Source of the DNA: JADKAV01 sp963818505 | GTDB taxonomy: Bacteria; Actinomycetota; Actinomycetes; S36-B12; UBA10799 | Direction: 5' to 3' | DNA length: 64,000 nucleotides | Assembly (NCBI GenBank): GCA_963818505.1 | Contig: CAWFSJ010000001.1 | Location: 310,001-374,000 of the forward strand | Shown: one piece after another, positions 35,741 through 44,408 of the stretch | Numbering within the stretch: position 1 is the stretch's first letter | Layout of the letters: every line of letters starts with the position of its first letter | The notes under the pieces: model-generated | Seen by the model: the letters and a program-made list of their open reading frames with translations, nothing else | The model's database searches: none | What the model was told of the DNA's origin: nothing | Made by a program: the position numbers and the translations under genes

Positions 35741-36724
35741 GTGGAGATCAGATCAGTGGGTCGCTCGGGCCTGCGCGTCAGCCGCATCGGCTTGGGCACG
35801 ATGACTTGGGGCCGCGACACCGACGAGCATGAGGCCTCCGAACTGCTGGACCTGTTCTTGAGCAACGGCGGCACGCTGGTGGACACTGCCGACGTCTACG
35901 CGGACGGGGAGTCGGAGAAGATACTCGGGCGCCTGCTGGTCGACAGCGATCGCAGGGACGCGGTTGTGCTGGCCACGAAGGCAGTCTCAAGGCCCAGCAA
36001 CGCGCGACGATTCGATGCCTCCCGTGCCCATCTGCTGAACAGCCTGGACGGGTCACTGCGTCGCCTGGGGGTCGACCACATCGACCTGTGGCAATTGCAC
36101 GCATGGGACCCCCTGACCCCCATCGAGGAGACCCTCAGTGCCGTGGACGCCGCGGTGAGTTCCGGCAAGGTCCGTTACGCGGGGATCAGCAACTACTCCG
36201 GCTGGCAGACCGCAACGGTGGCCTCTTGGCAGAGTGCGGTCCCGGGACGGGCGATCCCGATCAGCACGCAGGTGGAGTACTCGTTGTTGCAGCGCGGCGT
36301 CGAGCGTGAGGTGGTGCCGGCTCTGCGCGCCCACGGTATGGGCATGTTCGCCTGGTCCGCCCTGGGCCGTGGTGTCTTGACCGGCAAGTACCGCGCGGGG
36401 GTTCCAGCGGACTCGCGTGCCGGCAATCCCGTGTTCGCCAGCTTTGTGCAGCCCTACCTGACAGATGCCGCGCGCAGAATCGCTGACGCAACGGCGACAG
36501 CGGCCGAAGGACTCGGGGTCAGCCCCGCAGAGGTGGCACTGGCCTGGGTCCGCGACCAACCCGGCGTGACCTGCGCGCTTGTGGGCACTCGCACGACCGC
36601 GCAGTTGCGCACCGCACTGGCAAGCGAAGAACTTGACATCCCCGACCAGATCGCCGCTGCCCTTTCGGACGTTTCCGCTCCGCCCATGTCGTACCCGGAG
36701 TTCGGCTGGAACCAGCGCTCCTGA
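35741..36724 (+). CDS. Aldo/keto reductase
   Basis: A 327-residue NADPH-dependent reductase of the AKR superfamily. It has the N-terminal GLGTMTWG, the catalytic aspartate/tyrosine segment LVDTADVYADGESE, the lysine in VVLATKAVS, the histidine region HIDLWQLHAWD and a C-terminal cofactor-binding stretch (TCALVGTRTTAQL). The physiological substrate is unknown. The GTG start is fixed by the hexamer 6 nt upstream. It converges with the maltokinase gene, with 4 bp between stops. Confidence 0.9.
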   Translation: MEIRSVGRSGLRVSRIGLGTMTWGRDTDEHEASELLDLFLSNGGTLVDTADVYADGESEKILGRLLVDSDRRDAVVLATKAVSRPSNARRFDASRAHLLNSLDGSLRRLGVDHIDLWQLHAWDPLTPIEETLSAVDAAVSSGKVRYAGISNYSGWQTATVASWQSAVPGRAIPISTQVEYSLLQRGVEREVVPALRAHGMGMFAWSALGRGVLTGKYRAGVPADSRAGNPVFASFVQPYLTDAARRIADATATAAEGLGVSPAEVALAWVRDQPGVTCALVGTRTTAQLRTALASEELDIPDQIAAALSDVSAPPMSYPEFGWNQRS

Positions 36725-36728
36725 GGGC

Positions 36729-38036
36729 TCAACTGTCCGCGAGCGCCGCCAGCGCGCGCAGCGGGATCCCGACCCAGCCTGGGCGGTTACGCTTCTCGTA
36801 CACCGCCTCGTATGCAGCCTTGTCCAGCAAGTAGGCCTGCAGGAGGATCTCGTTCTGGGCGGGGTCGGCACCGGAGATGGCGTAACCGGCCAGGAAACCC
36901 CGCTCGCAGTCCTGCTGCCACGCCCGGGCCGCCGGAGTGTCCCCACCACCCTGCCAAGCGGCGTAGGCGAAACTGCGGATCATCCCGGCCACGTCGCGCA
37001 ACGGATGGTCCAGGATGCGCCGGTTCTCGAAGTCCCCTCCGGGCTCCCCCTCGAAGTCCAGAATGCGCCATCCCCGGGGGGTGCTCAGGGTCTGCGCGAG
37101 GTGGTAGTCGCCATGTACCCGCTGCACTGTCATGTGGCTCAGCTGGGCCACTTGGTCCAGATGACCGTGCAGTTCTTCGGCCATTGGACGGATCTCACTG
37201 ACCGTCTCAGCGGCGAAGGTGAGCCGGCGGTGCAGACGATCAGTCATCAATCGAATCTGCGGATGATCGAGTTCAGCGACCTGGAACCCCTCGGCCAGCG
37301 AGCGGTGCACTCTGGCGGTGGCCTGACCCAGCGCATGGGCCTGTACCGAGAAATCCTGACCACCGGCGACGCATTGGAGGGCAAGGTTCCAGCCGTCGGT
37401 CGAGTCCGCGAAGAACTCCTGAATCATCGCGAGGTGCCCGTGCACCCGCACCTTGGACTCTGGATCGGTCCAACTGGAGTTGATCCACCCCTGCAGCCGC
37501 CCCACATCCCGGCAGCCCACGCGCGATAGACCCTCGTGGACCTCGATGTCGGGATTGACGCCAGGGCTGAGCATCCGGAACATCTTGACCAAGGAACCGC
37601 CCACGACCATGGACGTGTTGCTCTGCTCGACGCGCAGCACCCGGTACCCGTTCAACGACGGTGGTCGCTGCAGCCATTGGGTGTGCGGTTGCTCCTCGAC
37701 GGGGACTAGATGGGGTACTTCGGAGACCTGGCCCAGCATGCCCGCCAATACCACTTCGTAGGCGGTCCCGTCGTGGACGTGCTGTCGGCCCACCGAGCCG
37801 ATGAAAGTCGCCGGATCCATGGTGTCCAGCACCACCACCGGGATCTGGTAGACCTGCCAGCGTTTCCCATCGGTCTGAACCGCGACGACGAGGTGCTGCC
37901 CCTGCCGTGCGCCGAGGATGCCGTGGCGGGCGCTCATACGCATCTGCGTGATCAGGTGGCCCTTGCCCGCGTACCAGCGCCGGCCGGGAAGCCACTGCCG
38001 AATGATCGCGAGCAGCTCATCGTCTGTGATGTCCAC
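36729..38036 (-). CDS. mak: Maltokinase (phosphorylates maltose to maltose-1-phosphate)
   Basis: A 435-residue aminoglycoside-phosphotransferase-like kinase. The catalytic loop is RVHGDYHLAQTL and the metal loop is ILDFEGEP, both diagnostic of Mak/Pep2. The N-terminus carries LPGRRWYAGKG, also typical. In the GlgE pathway Mak supplies maltose-1-phosphate for alpha-glucan synthesis; treS and glgE are not in this window. The frame is open to 38936 through the antisense of aidB. GTG 38036 is chosen because CAGACT lies 6 nt upstream and the family begins there. Confidence 0.88.
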   Translation of the reverse strand: MDITDDELLAIIRQWLPGRRWYAGKGHLITQMRMSARHGILGARQGQHLVVAVQTDGKRWQVYQIPVVVLDTMDPATFIGSVGRQHVHDGTAYEVVLAGMLGQVSEVPHLVPVEEQPHTQWLQRPPSLNGYRVLRVEQSNTSMVVGGSLVKMFRMLSPGVNPDIEVHEGLSRVGCRDVGRLQGWINSSWTDPESKVRVHGHLAMIQEFFADSTDGWNLALQCVAGGQDFSVQAHALGQATARVHRSLAEGFQVAELDHPQIRLMTDRLHRRLTFAAETVSEIRPMAEELHGHLDQVAQLSHMTVQRVHGDYHLAQTLSTPRGWRILDFEGEPGGDFENRRILDHPLRDVAGMIRSFAYAAWQGGGDTPAARAWQQDCERGFLAGYAISGADPAQNEILLQAYLLDKAAYEAVYEKRNRPGWVGIPLRALAALADS

Positions 38037-38042
38037 GTTCTG

Positions 38043-38048
38043 AGTCTG
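38043..38048 (-). promoter_or_regulatory. Leaderless -10 of mak
   Basis: CAGACT lies exactly 6 nt upstream of GTG 38036, matching the arrangement at the CorA-type gene. Confidence 0.4.
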
Positions 38049-38105
38049 CCGGAGGCGCCGAGCATTCGCCCCCGCCAAACCTCCCTGCGCCACCGCAGTC
38101 GGGTC

Positions 38106-38111
38106 TACCGT
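38106..38111 (+). promoter_or_regulatory. Leaderless -10 of aidB
   Basis: TACCGT lies exactly 6 nt upstream of GTG 38118. Confidence 0.5.
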
Positions 38112-38117
38112 GGAACG

Positions 38118-39749
38118 GTGAGCACCCACACAGTGACGAACCAACCCCCGGAACTCGTGCACAACGCGTTCCTCGACGACACCGCCCTGCGCGAGGCGAT
38201 GGGGGCATTCGGTGCTGATCCCGACGACGGGGGTCTGGTCCGCTTGGGTGAACTGGCCGGTTCGAGTGCGGTCCGGGAGTGGGGCCGGCTTGCCAACGAG
38301 CACACGCCGGTCCTGCGCACGCACGACCGTTACGGCAACCGCATCGACGAGGTCGAGTTCCATCCGGCGTGGCATCAGTTGATGACGGTTGCGGTGGATA
38401 ACGGGTTGCACGCAGCCCCCTGGACCGCCGACGACAAGGCCGCGCACGTGCGACGTGCGGCCGGGTTCATCACGTGGTCCCAGGCGGAGGCCGGCCATGG
38501 TTGTCCCATTTCGATGACGTATGCGGCCGTCCCGGCACTTCGCGTCGATCCGCTTGTGGCCGCGCAGTGGGTCCCGGGGCTTGCCAGTCGTGCTTACGAT
38601 TTCGGTTTGCGCCAGCCGGGGGCCAAACAGGGGCTCATCGCGGGCATGGCCATGACCGAGAAGCAAGGCGGCTCCGATGTTCGCACGAACACCACGGTGG
38701 CCGTTCCTGACGGCGACGGCTACCGGCTGACCGGGCACAAGTGGTTCTGCTCCGCGCCGATGAGCGACGTCTTCCTGGTTCTCGCACAGGCCCCGGGAGG
38801 CCTCACATGTTTCGTCGTCCCCCGGGTGCTGCCGGACGGCAACCGCAACGATTTCCAGATCCAGCGGTTGAAGGACAAGTTGGGCAACCGCTCCAACGCC
38901 TCCAGCGAGATCGAGTTCGAGAACACTTACGCACAACGTCTCGGCGACGAGGGTCGCGGCGTTCGGACCATCGTTGAGATGGTCTCAGCCACACGACTGG
39001 ACACCGTGCTGGGATCCACGGCCCTGATGCGCAAGGCGTTGTCGGAGGCCATGTGGCACGCAGAACACCGAGAGGCATTCGGCGCCCGGTTGATCGACCA
39101 GCCGTTGATGCGCAACGTTCTTGCGGATCTGGCTTTGGAGGTCGAGGCCGCCACCTGGCTGGGTCTTCGCTTGGCCCACGCCGTCGACGCGGCTGAGGCC
39201 GGATCCAGCGAGCAGGCTGCGTTGCGACGGATCGCGTTGCCGATGTCGAAGTACTACGTGTGCAAGCGCACGCCCGGCATGACCTTCGAGGCCATGGAGT
39301 GCCTCGGCGGGGTCGGGTACGTGGAGGAGACCGGCATGCCCCGGTTGTACCGGGAGGCCCCCGTCAACTCCATCTGGGAGGGGTCCGGCAACGTGAATGC
39401 TCTCGACCTCCTACGGGCCATCGCCCGCAACCCGGAGAGTCTGGACGCATACCTTCAGGCCCTTGCCCCTGCGGCTGGTTGCGATGATGCCTTCGACGCG
39501 ACGCTGGCCGACATCCTGAACGCCCTGGCCCAGAACCCCGCGGAAGCGCCGGCGCGCGCCCGGTGGCTGGCCGAACGGATGGCCTTGCTGCTGCAATCGG
39601 CCATCCTGGTCCAACACGCACCGGCCGTCGTGGCTGAGGCGTTCATCGCGAGTCGGCTACAGCAGTCCGAGGGCACCTTCGGGGTGGTCGATCTCGGGGC
39701 ACAGGACGTCGAGGCCCTGCTTGAACGGGCGGGCGTCGGGCACACCTGA
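38118..39749 (+). CDS. aidB: AidB-like acyl-CoA dehydrogenase (alkylation-response family)
   Basis: A 543-residue FAD-containing protein of the AidB branch of acyl-CoA dehydrogenases. The N-terminus THTVTNQPPEL, the segment VEFHPAWHQLM and the core MAMTEKQGGSDVRTNTT, KWFCSAPMSDVFLVLAQ and MECLGGVGYVEETGMPRLYREAPVNSIWEGSGNV match E. coli AidB, which binds DNA and is induced by alkylation stress. Whether this protein has that role is inferred. The frame is open to 37710, but GTG 38118 has the -10 hexamer 6 nt upstream and matches the family start. Confidence 0.88.
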   Translation: MSTHTVTNQPPELVHNAFLDDTALREAMGAFGADPDDGGLVRLGELAGSSAVREWGRLANEHTPVLRTHDRYGNRIDEVEFHPAWHQLMTVAVDNGLHAAPWTADDKAAHVRRAAGFITWSQAEAGHGCPISMTYAAVPALRVDPLVAAQWVPGLASRAYDFGLRQPGAKQGLIAGMAMTEKQGGSDVRTNTTVAVPDGDGYRLTGHKWFCSAPMSDVFLVLAQAPGGLTCFVVPRVLPDGNRNDFQIQRLKDKLGNRSNASSEIEFENTYAQRLGDEGRGVRTIVEMVSATRLDTVLGSTALMRKALSEAMWHAEHREAFGARLIDQPLMRNVLADLALEVEAATWLGLRLAHAVDAAEAGSSEQAALRRIALPMSKYYVCKRTPGMTFEAMECLGGVGYVEETGMPRLYREAPVNSIWEGSGNVNALDLLRAIARNPESLDAYLQALAPAAGCDDAFDATLADILNALAQNPAEAPARARWLAERMALLLQSAILVQHAPAVVAEAFIASRLQQSEGTFGVVDLGAQDVEALLERAGVGHT

Positions 39750-39796
39750 CCGGTGCCAACGCGCGTGTTGGCGCGGCGCGGGGTGTGGCCATCGGG

Positions 39797-39802
39797 CAAG
39801 AT
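39797..39802 (+). promoter_or_regulatory. Candidate leaderless -10 of the DUF2505 gene
   Basis: CAAGAT lies exactly 6 nt upstream of ATG 39809. The match to TANNNT is partial, keeping A2 and T6. Confidence 0.35.
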
Positions 39803-39808
39803 CGGCGT

Positions 39809-40312
39809 ATGCCCGCCCAGATCGACGAGGTTCAGACCTACGACGCAGACCCCTTAACCGTGTTCGCGATGTTGTGCGACGAGGAGTTCATCCGGCACAA
39901 GAGCACCCAGAGCGGTTCGCTTGAGGTCGAGGCGAGTGTGACCGAACATGGTGACACGATCCAGATCCACAACCGCCGCGTCATGCCGGCCAAGGTTCCG
40001 GGCTTCGTGAAGCGGTTCCTGGGAGACACCATTCCGCTCGACGAGACCCAGCAGTGGGGGCCCGCCGACGAGGACGGAACCCGGACGGCCGAGTTCACCG
40101 TGGACTTCGACGGCCAGCCATTGAGCTTCGGCGGGACCATCACCCTTCGTCCTCACGCCGGCGGCGGGACAGCGGTTGAGACCTCCGGACCGATCAAGTG
40201 CTCGGTGCCCTTCGTCGGGGGCAGGATCGAGAAGTTCGCGGCGGAGTGGATCGGCAAGTACCTGAACAAGGAGCAGCGGGTGGGCGCCCAGTGGCTCACC
40301 GACCACGAGTGA
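39809..40312 (+). CDS. DUF2505 family (SRPBCC-like) protein
   Basis: A 167-residue actinobacterial protein with the N-terminus MPAQIDEVQTYDADPLTVFAML and a likely START/SRPBCC-type lipid- or ligand-binding fold (beta-rich centre, C-terminal helix FAAEWIGKYLNKEQR). The function is unknown. I start at ATG 39809 rather than the upstream in-frame codon at 39785. A large hairpin lies downstream between it and zapE. Confidence 0.8.
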   Translation: MPAQIDEVQTYDADPLTVFAMLCDEEFIRHKSTQSGSLEVEASVTEHGDTIQIHNRRVMPAKVPGFVKRFLGDTIPLDETQQWGPADEDGTRTAEFTVDFDGQPLSFGGTITLRPHAGGGTAVETSGPIKCSVPFVGGRIEKFAAEWIGKYLNKEQRVGAQWLTDHE

Positions 40313-40364
40313 TCGGGTGCGGGGGCCGGCGTGGGCCGTTGGACCCGGCCCCGCCCGGTCCGGT

Positions 40365-40436
40365 TGGTTAGAGGTTGTGCTGTTGGTTAGAGAAACAACG
40401 CGTGGATTTGCTAACCAACAGCACAACCTCTAACCA
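40365..40436. terminator. 26-bp perfect inverted repeat overlapping the 3' end of zapE
   Basis: Arms 40365-40390 and 40411-40436 are exact reverse complements over 26 bp (each contains GGTTGTGCTGTTGGTTAG or its complement), separated by a 20-bp loop. The right arm includes the zapE stop codon at 40430-40432 and its last two codons. It lies between two convergent genes, so a bidirectional terminator is likely. There is no clear T-tract, and the perfect pairing is longer than usual for that role. Confidence 0.75.
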
Positions 40437-41443
40437 GGACCTGAGCGGGCCAGTTCAGCCAACGCCGACAACCGTGAAAGCGCGCGGAAGTACTTCTTGC
40501 GGTAGCCGCCGCGCAGCATCTCGGGGCTGAACAACTCCCCCAACGACTCCCCCGCCGCGGCCACCGGCACATCCTGGTCGTAGAGACGGTCCACCAGCAC
40601 CACGAACCGCAGCGCCACGTCCTGATCCGGCAAAGGGTGAACCCCCAGCAGTCCCACCAGCGGAATCCCGTGTACCAGGCGTGCGTACTTGGATGGATGC
40701 ACCCCGGCCAAGTGGTCACACAACGCGTCGAAGTCGTCAAGCGTGGCACCGGCCGTGCGCTCCACCGCTGCCACAACGTCCGCGGGCGACCACGGTTGGG
40801 GAGCGCGCGGTACACCCCGGTGGCGGTAGTCGACGCCGTCGATGCGGATCACGTCGAAGTGCGCCGACAGGCCTTGGATCTCGCGCAGGAAGTCGTCGGC
40901 GGCGAACCGACCCTCCCCCAATGCGTCCGGCAGCGTGTTCGAGGTTGCGGCCAGCCGCACCCCTCGTTGGGTCAGAGCCATGAGCAGCGAGCTCATCAGA
41001 ACCGTGTCCCCCGGGTCGTCGAGTTCGAACTCGTCGATGCACACAAGGTCATGCCCCCCGAGAGCTTCAACCGTTCCCGCAAAACCAAGTGCCCCCACAA
41101 GGTGGGTGTACTCCACGAACGTTCCGAACGTCCGCAGCCCCGGGGTCGCGTGCCACAGCGATGCGAGCAGATGGGTCTTGCCCACGCCGAACCCGCCGTC
41201 GAAGTAGATGCCCGGGCGCAACTCGGCCGGTGCGGCCTTGCGCAACCACCCGCGGCGTTTGGGTTGTGCTCCAGCAGCGACGAATGCCCGCGCCCCGGCC
41301 ACCGCGGCCGCTTGGCTCACGTGCTGCGGGTCGGGAACGTAGGAGTCGAAGGTGACCTCCCCGAAATGGGGTGGGGGCACAAATCCGGCCACCAGGTCTG
41401 TCGGGCGGAGTTCGGGGATCCGCTGCGTGAGACTCGACGGCAC
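40430..41443 (-). CDS. zapE: AFG1/ZapE-family ATPase
   Basis: A 337-residue P-loop ATPase of the AFG1/ZapE family, linked in E. coli to cell division under stress and in mitochondria to protein quality control. Walker A is YFDGGFGVGKTHLLASLWH, Walker B is LVCIDEFELDDPGDT, and a sensor-like TSNTLPDALGEGRF follows. The GTG 41443 start has TAGATT 6 nt upstream. It is divergent from the RibD-like gene by 2 bp, so the two promoters lie inside each other's coding sequence. Confidence 0.92.
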   Translation of the reverse strand: MPSSLTQRIPELRPTDLVAGFVPPPHFGEVTFDSYVPDPQHVSQAAAVAGARAFVAAGAQPKRRGWLRKAAPAELRPGIYFDGGFGVGKTHLLASLWHATPGLRTFGTFVEYTHLVGALGFAGTVEALGGHDLVCIDEFELDDPGDTVLMSSLLMALTQRGVRLAATSNTLPDALGEGRFAADDFLREIQGLSAHFDVIRIDGVDYRHRGVPRAPQPWSPADVVAAVERTAGATLDDFDALCDHLAGVHPSKYARLVHGIPLVGLLGVHPLPDQDVALRFVVLVDRLYDQDVPVAAAGESLGELFSPEMLRGGYRKKYFRALSRLSALAELARSGPG

Positions 41444-41445
41444 CC

Positions 41446-42066
41446 ATGGAATCTATCGCTGCCGACTCGCCTGGCCCGGCACAAGGGTGGTCAGATGGTC
41501 CGGTGGAGGACGACGAACTGTGGCAGGCGTACGCATGGCCCGAGCTCTGTCTGCGGGTGAACTTCGTGACGAGCATGGACGGTCACATCCAAGGCGCCGA
41601 CGGACTATCGGGGACCCTGAGCACCGAACACGACCGGCGACTGTTCCACATGCTGCGGGCGGGTTGCGACGCCGTGCTCGTGGGCGCCGGAACAGCCCGT
41701 CGTGAGAAGTACGGTCCCATCGGGATCAAGGCCCCGTGGGATGAGATGCGCACTCAACCGACCCCTCCGGCATTGATCATGGTCTCAGCCAGCGGACACG
41801 TTCCCGCTATCGAAGGTGCAGTCCTGAGCGACGGGACCGACCTGCCATCACTCAAGGCCCGCTATCCCCGGATCCTGTGTGAAGGAGGCCCGCACCTCTT
41901 CACGTCCCTGTTGGAGCAGGGCTTGGTCGATGAGCTGGCGCTGAGCATCTCAGGGCGGCTGGGAGGATCCGGAAGCCTGGTCACCGACGCCGCCACAGCA
42001 CAGGCGGTACCCATCCACGTCCATCACAACGCCGACGGCGTCTTCTCCCGCTGGAGCATCTCGTGA
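41446..42066 (+). CDS. RibD C-terminal-domain (dihydrofolate reductase-like) protein
   Basis: A 206-residue reductase-fold protein. It has LRVNFVTSMDGHIQGADGLSGTLS, LRAGCDAVLVGAGTARREKYGP and LCEGGPHLFTSLLEQGLVDELALSISG, which match the NADPH-dependent pyrimidine-reductase half of RibD. The deaminase half is absent, so a role in riboflavin synthesis is not assured. ATG 41446 is the first start in frame; no clear promoter hexamer or ribosome site fits it, so a downstream start such as GTG 41503 remains possible. Its stop overlaps the ligC GTG by 4 bp. Confidence 0.82.
   Translation: MESIAADSPGPAQGWSDGPVEDDELWQAYAWPELCLRVNFVTSMDGHIQGADGLSGTLSTEHDRRLFHMLRAGCDAVLVGAGTARREKYGPIGIKAPWDEMRTQPTPPALIMVSASGHVPAIEGAVLSDGTDLPSLKARYPRILCEGGPHLFTSLLEQGLVDELALSISGRLGGSGSLVTDAATAQAVPIHVHHNADGVFSRWSIS
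41450..41455 (-). promoter_or_regulatory. Leaderless -10 of zapE, inside the divergent RibD-like gene
   Basis: TAGATT lies exactly 6 nt upstream of GTG 41443, within the first codons of the opposite-strand gene. Confidence 0.5.
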
Positions 42067-43124
42067 TCGCACCCATGCTGGCGAAAGCCGTCGGTGACAA
42101 GATCCCCGAAACCACTGGGTTGCTCTTCGAGCCGAAGTGGGACGGGTTCAGATGCTTGATCTTCCGCGACGAGGACGGCGTTGTCCTGCAGAGCCGTAAG
42201 GAGGAGGACTTCTCCTACTTGTTCCCGGAGATGGTCGAGGCTGCACAGTCCCTGCCGCCGGGAACCACACTCGACGGCGAGTTGGTCATCGTGGGCGAGA
42301 AGGGCCTGGAGTTCGAGACACTGGGCAACCGTATCCGCCCCCGGTCCGAAGCCGGCGGTTGGAAGATCAAAGCGTTGTCCGAGGACACCCCTACGCAATA
42401 CGTGGCCTTCGACATCCTTCGCTGGCGGGGCGAGGATGTCGGCCAAATCCCCTTCGCCGAGCGCCGCCGGATCCTGGCTTCGGTGGAGCTCCCGCAACGG
42501 TTGCACCTCACCCCGATCACCGAAGACCGCGAGGTGGCCCAGGACTGGTTCAACCTGTTCGAAGGCGCCGGCCTCGACGGCGTTGTGTGCAAACCTGCGG
42601 ACCAGCCTTACGCCCCCGGCAAACGAACCATGCTGAAGGTCAAGCACGTACGCACGGCCGACGTCGTGGTCGCTGGCTGGCGACCCTACAAGAATCCCGC
42701 CCCCGACGGTTCCGAGATGGTCGGCGCGCTTCTGCTGGGCCTGTACGACGAGTCCGGTGTGCTGCACAACGTGGGCGCCGCCGGGGCTTTCAGCCGCGAG
42801 AACCGGATCGCGCTGGCCAAGGAACTGTCGCCAATCGAAATCGGCCCGGACGACGATCACCCTTGGAAGTGGGAGACAGCCGGCCAGCGCACGCCGGGCA
42901 TGCAATCGCGCTGGACGGGCAAGAAGGACATGGGCTTCCACCCGTTGCGCCCAGTGCTAGTAGCGGAGGTGAAGTACGACCACATGCAGGGCAACCGTTT
43001 TCGACACGTCGCGTCGTTCATGCGCTGGCGCCCCGACCGGGAACCGACCAGTTGCACCTACGAGCAGTTGGACAGACCCGTGAAGTTCGACGTGGCGGCT
43101 GTTCTTGAAGGGCAGGTGCGCTGA
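42063..43124 (+). CDS. ligC: ATP-dependent DNA ligase LigC
   Basis: A 353-residue ATP-dependent DNA ligase with an adenylation domain and OB fold. The adenylated lysine is Lys25 in FEPKWDGFR, followed by the segments LDGELVIV, GLEFETLGNRI, GLDGVVCKP and TMLKVKH. The size and lack of extra domains fit actinobacterial LigC, which acts with a stand-alone polymerase in short-patch repair. The next gene encodes that polymerase and overlaps by 1 bp. No Ku gene lies in the window. Confidence 0.93.
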   Translation: MIAPMLAKAVGDKIPETTGLLFEPKWDGFRCLIFRDEDGVVLQSRKEEDFSYLFPEMVEAAQSLPPGTTLDGELVIVGEKGLEFETLGNRIRPRSEAGGWKIKALSEDTPTQYVAFDILRWRGEDVGQIPFAERRRILASVELPQRLHLTPITEDREVAQDWFNLFEGAGLDGVVCKPADQPYAPGKRTMLKVKHVRTADVVVAGWRPYKNPAPDGSEMVGALLLGLYDESGVLHNVGAAGAFSRENRIALAKELSPIEIGPDDDHPWKWETAGQRTPGMQSRWTGKKDMGFHPLRPVLVAEVKYDHMQGNRFRHVASFMRWRPDREPTSCTYEQLDRPVKFDVAAVLEGQVR

Positions 43125-44380
43125 TGGCCAAGGAGGCGTTCTTGGAGGTCGGCGGACGCGAGGTTCGCATCTCCAGTCCGGACAAGATCTATTTCCCCGA
43201 ACCCGGTTATTCGAAGCTCGACGTGGTCTCGTACTACGCCTCGGTCGCAGAGATGATGTTGCCGTACGTTCAGGATCGGCCCACGGCCCTTGAACGCTGG
43301 CCCGATGGCGTTCTGCCCGGGGTGACGATGGCCCAGCGCGGGCGTCGGGTCAACCCCGGCGAGGCTTTCTACCAGAAGCGGATCCCGACCCACGCCCCCG
43401 ATTGGATCCACAGCGCGGAGATCTCGTTCCCATCAGGTCGCACGGCCAACGAGATCACACCCACTGAGCCAGCTGTCATCGCCTGGTGCGCGAACCTGGG
43501 GACGATCGTCTTCCACCCTTGGGCTGTGACCGCCCCGGACGTCGAACACCCCGACGAGTTGCGCCTGGATCTCGATCCGCAGCCGGGCACGGACTTCCGT
43601 GACGCCGTCGAGGCAGCAGGCGTCATGCGCGAGATCCTCACCGAACTGGGGATGGTCGGCTGGCCAAAGACCTCCGGGGGCCGGGGCCTTCACGTTTTCA
43701 TCCCCATCGAGCCTCGCTGGGACTTCATCGACGTCCGGCACGCGGCCATCGGCATCGGCCGCGAGATGGCCCGGCGCGCGCCCGACCTTGTGACGGTCGA
43801 ATGGTGGAAGGAGAACCGCGGTGAGCGCATCTTCTTGGACTACAACCAGAACGCCCGCGACCGCACGATCGCCAGTGCCTTCTCGGTGCGCCCGAGACCC
43901 AATGCTCCGGTGTCCACCCCGCTGCGCTGGGACGAATTGGGGCACACCGAACCTGGGGACTGGACGATCGCCACTGTGCCCGGGCGCCTCGCGGAATTGG
44001 GTGATGTGCACGCCGATCGCTGGGGCCAGGCCTTTGACCTCACTCCCGCCATGGAGCTATACGACGGCGACGAAATGCCCTACCCCCCGGACTATCCGAA
44101 GATGCCCGGCGAACCGAAGACGGGTGCAGCCGAGCCGGGCGCGGGACTGAGTCCATGCTGCTTACTGCGCCAGGTGGCGTTCGTGCAGTTGGGTGGGGTT
44201 CGTGCAGTTGGGTGGGGTTCGTCGCAGCCTGAGCGTCAACCAACTACCCGAACGCCATCCAACACGACAACCCGCGACAACATCGGCATCGCTCGCGCGG
44301 GGGGCCACGACGATTCGCCGGAATATCTTGTCGCACAGCGCACCCCACTACCCCTCACAACGCGCACCGTCACCCCGTGA
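43124..44380 (+). CDS. LigC-associated DNA polymerase/primase (LigD PolDom family), odd C-terminus
   Basis: A LigD-type archaeo-eukaryotic primase-fold polymerase that fills gaps with a preference for ribonucleotides. The metal motif LRLDLDPQPG, the segments KTSGGRGLHVFIPI and FLDYNQNARDRTIASAFSVRPRPNAPVSTPL are all present. The family usually ends near the YPPDYPKMPGE segment (about residue 328). Here about 85 further residues follow (Cys-, Arg-, Thr-rich), encoded by a 19-bp tandem repeat and a 90-bp dispersed element. This tail is probably non-native read-through. It is the last gene of the RibD-like/ligC operon. Confidence 0.88.
   Translation: MAKEAFLEVGGREVRISSPDKIYFPEPGYSKLDVVSYYASVAEMMLPYVQDRPTALERWPDGVLPGVTMAQRGRRVNPGEAFYQKRIPTHAPDWIHSAEISFPSGRTANEITPTEPAVIAWCANLGTIVFHPWAVTAPDVEHPDELRLDLDPQPGTDFRDAVEAAGVMREILTELGMVGWPKTSGGRGLHVFIPIEPRWDFIDVRHAAIGIGREMARRAPDLVTVEWWKENRGERIFLDYNQNARDRTIASAFSVRPRPNAPVSTPLRWDELGHTEPGDWTIATVPGRLAELGDVHADRWGQAFDLTPAMELYDGDEMPYPPDYPKMPGEPKTGAAEPGAGLSPCCLLRQVAFVQLGGVRAVGWGSSQPERQPTTRTPSNTTTRDNIGIARAGGHDDSPEYLVAQRTPLPLTTRTVTP
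44181..44218. repeat. 19-bp tandem repeat, two copies
   Basis: TCGTGCAGTTGGGTGGGGT is repeated exactly at 44181-44199 and 44200-44218, with the first four bases repeated again. It sits in the non-native 3' tail of the polymerase gene. Confidence 0.9.
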
Positions 44381-44404
44381 ACAATGGCGAAGATGCCCGG
44401 CGAA
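44314..44404. repeat. 90-bp inverted-ended element, copy A
   Basis: A 91-bp element bounded by TTCGCCGG and CCGGCGAA, perfect 8-bp terminal inverted repeats. Its interior (ATATCTTGTCGCACAGCGCA near the left end) is shared with copies at 47920, 54548 and 56650. It lies between the polymerase gene and the first DUF285 gene. Confidence 0.85.
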
Positions 44405-44408
44405 CGGT

